NCBI GenBank assembly: GCA_017984035.1
Contig: JAGOAF010000005.1
Span: 29,117-47,359 of the forward strand
Direction: 5' to 3'
From: Flavobacterium sp.
Lineage (GTDB): Bacteria; Bacteroidota; Bacteroidia; Flavobacteriales; Flavobacteriaceae
Length of the DNA stretch: 18,243 bases
Numbering within the stretch: position 1 is the first letter of the stretch; each line of letters begins with the position of its first letter. Shown in pieces: positions 14,610-18,243 of this stretch. The notes under the pieces were generated by a model that saw nothing but the letters and a program-made list of their open reading frames with translations, did not search any database and had not been told where the DNA came from. The position numbers were made by a program, and so were the translations under genes.

Positions 14610-16538
14610 TTATTCGCCTACAATAACAAAAGTACTTCTTCTGTTTTGTTGGTGTTCTTCTTCGGTACACGGCACCGCATCAGCACATGGGTTGACTAAT
14701 TGACTCTCGCCATAGCCTTTGGCAGTTAATCGTTCTGGCGCAATACCTCGTTTGATTAAATAAGCCATGGTAGCATCTGCTCTTCTTTGTGAAAGTAGTT
14801 TGTTGTACTTTCTGTGTTGGCGACTATCTGTATGAGATCCTATCTCAATTTTGATATTCGGGTACTCTACTAGTGCTTCAACTATTTTTTCCAGAGGTTC
14901 GATCGCGTCTTTTCTAATGTTAGATTTGTCTAAATCAAAGTAGATTTGTGTAATTTCAAATACTTTGGCTAAATCCAACCCTGGCTTGATTTCATATACA
15001 TCTTTCTTCAAGCGAATGTCCTTGCTAATATTCTCCCCATATAGTCTAGCAATAGCTTCTATACCTGCAGTCGAATAGTCTTCTTTTGACCCTTGAACAG
15101 TGTATACTGCATTAGAAGTCACATTCTCAAAAGCGAAATTTCCGTTCTCGTCGGCGAGTGTTCTTGCCACTTCATTATTGTCCTTGTCTAACAATACAAG
15201 TGCGGCAAATGCTACTGGATTCGAATTATTGAAGTCCATTGCACGTCCTTTGATCGTAGTTAAATATTCAAATACAAACGGAACTCCTGTGTTTTTAAAG
15301 CTGTATAAATCGTCGTCTCCTTTTCCCCCAGGGCGGTTACTGCTCAAGACTCCTTGATTGGTTGCTCTATCCCAATTCATTGCAAAATCATCATACGGAC
15401 TGTTGATAGGTGTTCCTAGATGAACCGGAAGCGCATTAGGGGTGTTCAAGTCTACCGCATAAATATCATAACCTCCCATTCCTAGTCTGCCGTCTGAGGC
15501 AAATAGCAAGATGTTGTCTTGGGTAACAAAAGGATAACTCTCTCTGGCTTCGGTGTTGATCGTGCTGCCAAGATTCACCGGATTGCCAATGGTTCCATCA
15601 GGGTACAATTCGATTTTGTATAAGTCTGATTGACCATAGCTGCCTTTCGCATCTGAGGCAAAATACAAGGTCTTTTCGTCGGGAGATAACGCTGGATGTG
15701 CTACACGAATACTATCCAAAGCAAAAATTTCCAAAACGCCTTGGTCCTTCCATTTGCCATTTTCATTAATGGCTTTGTAGATCTTGTTTAGACCGTTAGT
15801 AAGTTTTCTTTTATTGTTGTCCCTTAACTCATTTTGAGTAAAGTACATTGTTGTACCGTCTTTGGTAAAAACAGGTGTGGCTTCGTGGTATACTGAGAAA
15901 ACTTTCTTTGAGAATAATTTGGGTTCGCTATAGGTTTTACTAGTGTCATTGACTCTTACACTATAGTATAAGTTAGTAAAGTTTTGACCTGTCCTTTGAT
16001 AAATTTGATTGGCAATAATTCTGGGCCTAGCACTTGCAAATAATAAAGTGTCTCCTTTGAAAGTACTACTAAAGTCAGAATACTTAGAGTTGATGTTCAA
16101 ATTAGTAATGCTAAAGGAATCTGATCCCTTCTTGATACTGTTTTGGGCTCTTCGTGTTGGAGTTTGATTTCTAACTCTCAATTCTGTTGGTTTTTCCTTG
16201 GCATACTCTGCCATTACCTTTTGAGCTTGTTCTTGCATCCCTGCCGACTTAAGCGATTGGCTGTAGCGGTATAAAAAGGCTTCTGGAAAAGGAGCATTTA
16301 ATGCATAGCGTTTTTCATACCATTTTTGGGCTTGGATGTAATTGGCATTGAAGTAATTGGCATCCCCTAGTTTTTCGTAGATTTCAGCGGTGCCTTTGCC
16401 TTTTTTAGCCAAATGCTCATAAATCTTAATGGCTGAGATGTACGATTCTTGCTTGAATTTAGCATCTGCTCTACGCAAGGGTTGTTGTGCCATTGCAATT
16501 ATGGGAAATAACAATACTAGGATTAACTGTCTTTTCAT
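14610..16538 (-). CDS. OmpA-family protein with TPR and PD40 propeller domains
   Basis: Read from the ATG at 16538 the protein has 642 residues; the ATG at 16562 would add 8 residues ahead of a clean signal peptide (MKRQLILVLLFPIIAMAQQ). Numbered from the longer start: TPR-like helices at 30-120, a PD40/WD40-like beta-propeller at about 150-425 with repeated blades such as HPALSPDEKTLYFASDAKG and YPFVTQDNILLFASDGRLG, a carboxypeptidase regulatory-like sandwich at about 435-515, and an OmpA C-terminal domain at 535-650. The OmpA domain has YFDLDKSNIRKDA, SHTDSR with Asp579 and LLSQRRA with Arg594, the residues that bind peptidoglycan diaminopimelate. Such proteins accompany PorP/SprF genes and probably link a T9SS surface complex to the cell wall. 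It is the last gene of the operon, 35 bases after the PorP/SprF stop. Confidence 0.9.
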   Translation of the reverse strand: MKRQLILVLLFPIIAMAQQPLRRADAKFKQESYISAIKIYEHLAKKGKGTAEIYEKLGDANYFNANYIQAQKWYEKRYALNAPFPEAFLYRYSQSLKSAGMQEQAQKVMAEYAKEKPTELRVRNQTPTRRAQNSIKKGSDSFSITNLNINSKYSDFSSTFKGDTLLFASARPRIIANQIYQRTGQNFTNLYYSVRVNDTSKTYSEPKLFSKKVFSVYHEATPVFTKDGTTMYFTQNELRDNNKRKLTNGLNKIYKAINENGKWKDQGVLEIFALDSIRVAHPALSPDEKTLYFASDAKGSYGQSDLYKIELYPDGTIGNPVNLGSTINTEARESYPFVTQDNILLFASDGRLGMGGYDIYAVDLNTPNALPVHLGTPINSPYDDFAMNWDRATNQGVLSSNRPGGKGDDDLYSFKNTGVPFVFEYLTTIKGRAMDFNNSNPVAFAALVLLDKDNNEVARTLADENGNFAFENVTSNAVYTVQGSKEDYSTAGIEAIARLYGENISKDIRLKKDVYEIKPGLDLAKVFEITQIYFDLDKSNIRKDAIEPLEKIVEALVEYPNIKIEIGSHTDSRQHRKYNKLLSQRRADATMAYLIKRGIAPERLTAKGYGESQLVNPCADAVPCTEEEHQQNRRSTFVIVGE

Positions 16539-16573
16539 GGTGTTTGGTGTTTTCAGTTTCATGGTGCTACGAA

Positions 16574-17482
16574 TTAAAAGAAACGGGTAGTTTCTACTGT
16601 TTGACCATTTCTCAATAAATCAAATTGCAAGAATAACTCGTGTGAGCCTGAATTAAAATTGGATAATCTTGTAGTTTCTCTATCGTATCCGTACCCAATC
16701 GATAATCTATCATTTACTCTAAATCCTAATAGGGCTGATACTGCTGCGTCCCAACGGTAAGAAACTCCCATTGTGAAACGCTCATTGTACATGAAATTAG
16801 TCGTAAGATCTACTTGCAATGGTGCTCCTGCAACCACTTTAGTAACAAAAGCCGGTTTGAATTTTAGATTGTACGTTAGGTCGAAAACCTTTCCTCCAAC
16901 AAAGTAAAAGTGTTGTTTTCTTTTGGTTTCTGAATAGGCTAATGCATCATAAAAGCGTGTTTCCAATAGTCTTGGCACTGATAATCCCAAATAACTCTTT
17001 TCTTTATAATAGTACAATCCGACACCAATATTAGGCGAGAACTGATTTTGCATGTTTTGCTGTAAAAAAGGATCCTCAGGATTAAAGTTCTTTAGTTTTT
17101 GATTGTCAATGTTGAATAATTCACCTCCCACTTTAACTCCAAAGGCCAAGCGGCTCTCATTGGCAAAAGCAATAGTATACGAAACATCTACCGCTGCAAA
17201 AGTGGTACTCGTTGGTCCTATCTCATCGCGTAAAAGATTAGCGCCTATTCCTAGATGGCTATTCTCAATAGGTTGGTGGTAGGCAAGGTTCATCGTTCTT
17301 GGCGCTCCTTCTAAGCCTATCCACTGCGCTCGGTACATGCTGAAAATAGATCCAAAATCCATCGATCCTGCATAAGCCGGATTAATCGCTGTTGGGTTAA
17401 ACATATACTGGGTGTATTGGGGCTCTTGTTGGCCCCAAACACTTATACTTATCAATATTACTAAACTAAATAGTCTCTTCAT
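16574..17482 (-). CDS. PorP/SprF-family type IX secretion outer-membrane protein
   Basis: A 302-residue member of the PorP/SprF family. A signal peptide ends near SVWGQ at 14-18. It is followed by the family hallmark PQYTQYMFNPTAINPAYAGS at about 21-40, with RAQWIGLEGAPRTMNLAYHQ shortly after. The rest alternates amphipathic strands, ending in HELFLQFDLL, as expected for an outer-membrane beta-barrel. In Flavobacterium, SprF is needed for secretion or attachment of the adhesin SprB, and SprF-like genes tend to sit beside genes with type B sorting domains. That is exactly the arrangement here: it begins 8 bases after the stop of a type B protein. This copy probably serves that neighbour. I give no symbol because several paralogues usually exist per genome. 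Confidence 0.93.
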   Translation of the reverse strand: MKRLFSLVILISISVWGQQEPQYTQYMFNPTAINPAYAGSMDFGSIFSMYRAQWIGLEGAPRTMNLAYHQPIENSHLGIGANLLRDEIGPTSTTFAAVDVSYTIAFANESRLAFGVKVGGELFNIDNQKLKNFNPEDPFLQQNMQNQFSPNIGVGLYYYKEKSYLGLSVPRLLETRFYDALAYSETKRKQHFYFVGGKVFDLTYNLKFKPAFVTKVVAGAPLQVDLTTNFMYNERFTMGVSYRWDAAVSALLGFRVNDRLSIGYGYDRETTRLSNFNSGSHELFLQFDLLRNGQTVETTRFF

Positions 17483-17490
17483 CTTAACTC

Positions 17491-18243
17491 TTATTTTGTA
17501 ATGTATAAATAACCCGAACGTTGTTTTTCTACTCCTTGCTTGTTTACATATCTCAAGATATAGAAATACGTGCCTTTTGGTAATTCTGCTGATTGTGAAA
17601 TCGTTTTACGCCCTTCTGATATTCCTCTAAAGTACTTGTCGTCTTGACCATAACCCTCTACACTATATACTTCTACTCCCCAGCGGTTGTAAATATACAA
17701 AGTATTATCTGGGTAGTTCTCAATCCCTCGAATGATAAATGCATCATTTAAGTTATCGCCATTATTAGTTATAGAGTTGAATACTTCTAAATCATCCTCG
17801 CTCGCACTATGATTATTGAACTCTAAATAATCTGGCGTTCCGTTGTTGTCAATATCTGTGGGCTGAGTTGGATTAAGACCCAATTCTTGACCATTTGTTA
17901 ATCCATCACCGTCACAATCTCCTGATAAGAAACTGGCTGAAAATGGTAACGTAACATGCGCTGGTACCGAATCACAAGCATTGTTCGGATCGGTGCCGTC
18001 AATTGCCTCTTGCGAATCTGTTACTCCGTCGCCGTCAGTGTCTGCTATAGGAATAGTGGGTAAATCTCTGTAATCCGGGATGCCATCTCCATCTGTGTCA
18101 ATTGGACTATTTCCATTTGGTCCTTTCTCGATAGCATCCGAAATGCCATCATTGTCAGAATCTAAATCTCTGTAATCTGGCGTTCCGTCATTATCCGTAT
18201 CCACTGGTGTCGCAGTTGATCCTTTTTCTACTGCATCTGGAAT
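17491..18243 (-). CDS. TSP3-repeat surface protein with T9SS type B sorting domain (5' part outside window)
   Basis: The frame is open to the right edge, so 250 C-terminal residues are visible and the N-terminus is missing. A GTG at 18204 could be mistaken for a start but lies inside a repeat. The visible N-terminal half is a run of calcium-binding thrombospondin type 3-like units (DTDNDGTPDYRDLDSDNDG, DTDGDGIPDYRDL, DTDGDGVTDSQEA, GDCDGDGLTNGQE). The last 100 residues form a gliding-motility-associated C-terminal domain (CHU_C type, T9SS type B): NNGDNLNDAFIIRGIENYP, LYIYNRWGVEVY, then GTYFYILRY and the end GYLYITK. The protein is expected to be exported by the T9SS and displayed at the cell surface as an adhesin or filament. 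PorP/SprF and OmpA-family genes follow immediately. Confidence 0.92.
   Translation of the reverse strand: MPDAVEKGSTATPVDTDNDGTPDYRDLDSDNDGISDAIEKGPNGNSPIDTDGDGIPDYRDLPTIPIADTDGDGVTDSQEAIDGTDPNNACDSVPAHVTLPFSASFLSGDCDGDGLTNGQELGLNPTQPTDIDNNGTPDYLEFNNHSASEDDLEVFNSITNNGDNLNDAFIIRGIENYPDNTLYIYNRWGVEVYSVEGYGQDDKYFRGISEGRKTISQSAELPKGTYFYILRYVNKQGVEKQRSGYLYITK
18061..18243 (-). repeat. 102-base tandem coding repeat (34-residue TSP3 unit)
   Basis: The bases TAAATCTCTGTAATC occur at 18061 and again at 18163, exactly 102 bases apart. The protein unit runs from DYRDL through DSDNDGIS, DAIEKG and DTDGDGIP to the next DYRDL. One full unit and most of a second are visible, and the second is cut by the window edge. 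The copies have diverged at third positions and in the PNGNSP/STATP linker, so this is an old expansion rather than a fresh one. Confidence 0.75.

Noticed and set aside
15100..15357. Plus-strand frame of 85 residues within the OmpA-family gene
   Set aside because: Antisense to the propeller and regulatory-like domain coding sequence; low-complexity translation without a recognisable family.
17491..18204. GTG at 18204 as the true start of the type B protein
   Set aside because: The frame continues to the window edge with repeat sequence (DAVEKG, matching DAIEKG), no signal peptide follows the GTG, and T9SS cargo needs one.
18061..18243. CRISPR-like or intergenic repeat
   Set aside because: The repeat is in frame inside a coding region and encodes regular calcium-binding TSP3 units.

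Overview
The window looks like chromosomal DNA from a member of the Bacteroidota, most likely a Flavobacterium or close relative. The reasons are the low GC content, signal peptides ending in Ala-Gln or Ser-Gln, type IX secretion (T9SS) sorting domains of both type A and type B, a PorP/SprF protein, and a -33/-7 promoter of the TTTG / TAnnTTTG kind. I see no tRNA, rRNA, CRISPR array, insertion sequence, integrase or phage gene. No gene-free stretch exceeds 300 bases; the largest gaps are 13639-13883 (245 bases, with a terminator) and 14416-14609 (194 bases, with a terminator and a palindrome).

Region A (1-8154) is a divergent locus. Leftward, a tight run of six genes encodes an NTF2-like lipoprotein, a beta-lactamase-fold serine hydrolase, an APC amino-acid permease, a protein with two NTF2-like domains in tandem, an exported alpha/beta hydrolase and another exported NTF2-like protein cut by the left edge. 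Rightward, a seven-TM AraC-type regulator is followed by an exported M20 amidohydrolase. A 189-base intergenic region separates the two arms and holds a good promoter for the left arm. Every soluble enzyme has an export signal, so my inference is an envelope pathway. In it, esters or amides would be cleaved in the periplasm, an amino-acid-like product imported by the permease, and the operon controlled by a membrane-embedded regulator. The substrate cannot be read from the sequence. I know of no named system with this composition, and it is the best candidate here for something undescribed.

Region B (8162-13638), leftward, is a three-gene operon. It encodes a 1333-residue subtilisin-family protease secreted by the T9SS, a two-domain fibronectin-like lipoprotein and an exported DUF1080 (3-keto-disaccharide hydrolase family) protein. 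Its last gene converges on the M20 gene with only 7 bases between stop codons.

Region C (13769-14578) holds two small hypothetical genes bounded by intrinsic terminators. Region D (14610-18243), leftward, is a classical T9SS surface module: the C-terminal part of a large TSP3-repeat protein with a type B sorting domain, a PorP/SprF outer-membrane protein, and a TPR/PD40/OmpA peptidoglycan-anchoring lipoprotein-like protein. The repeat protein continues beyond the right edge.
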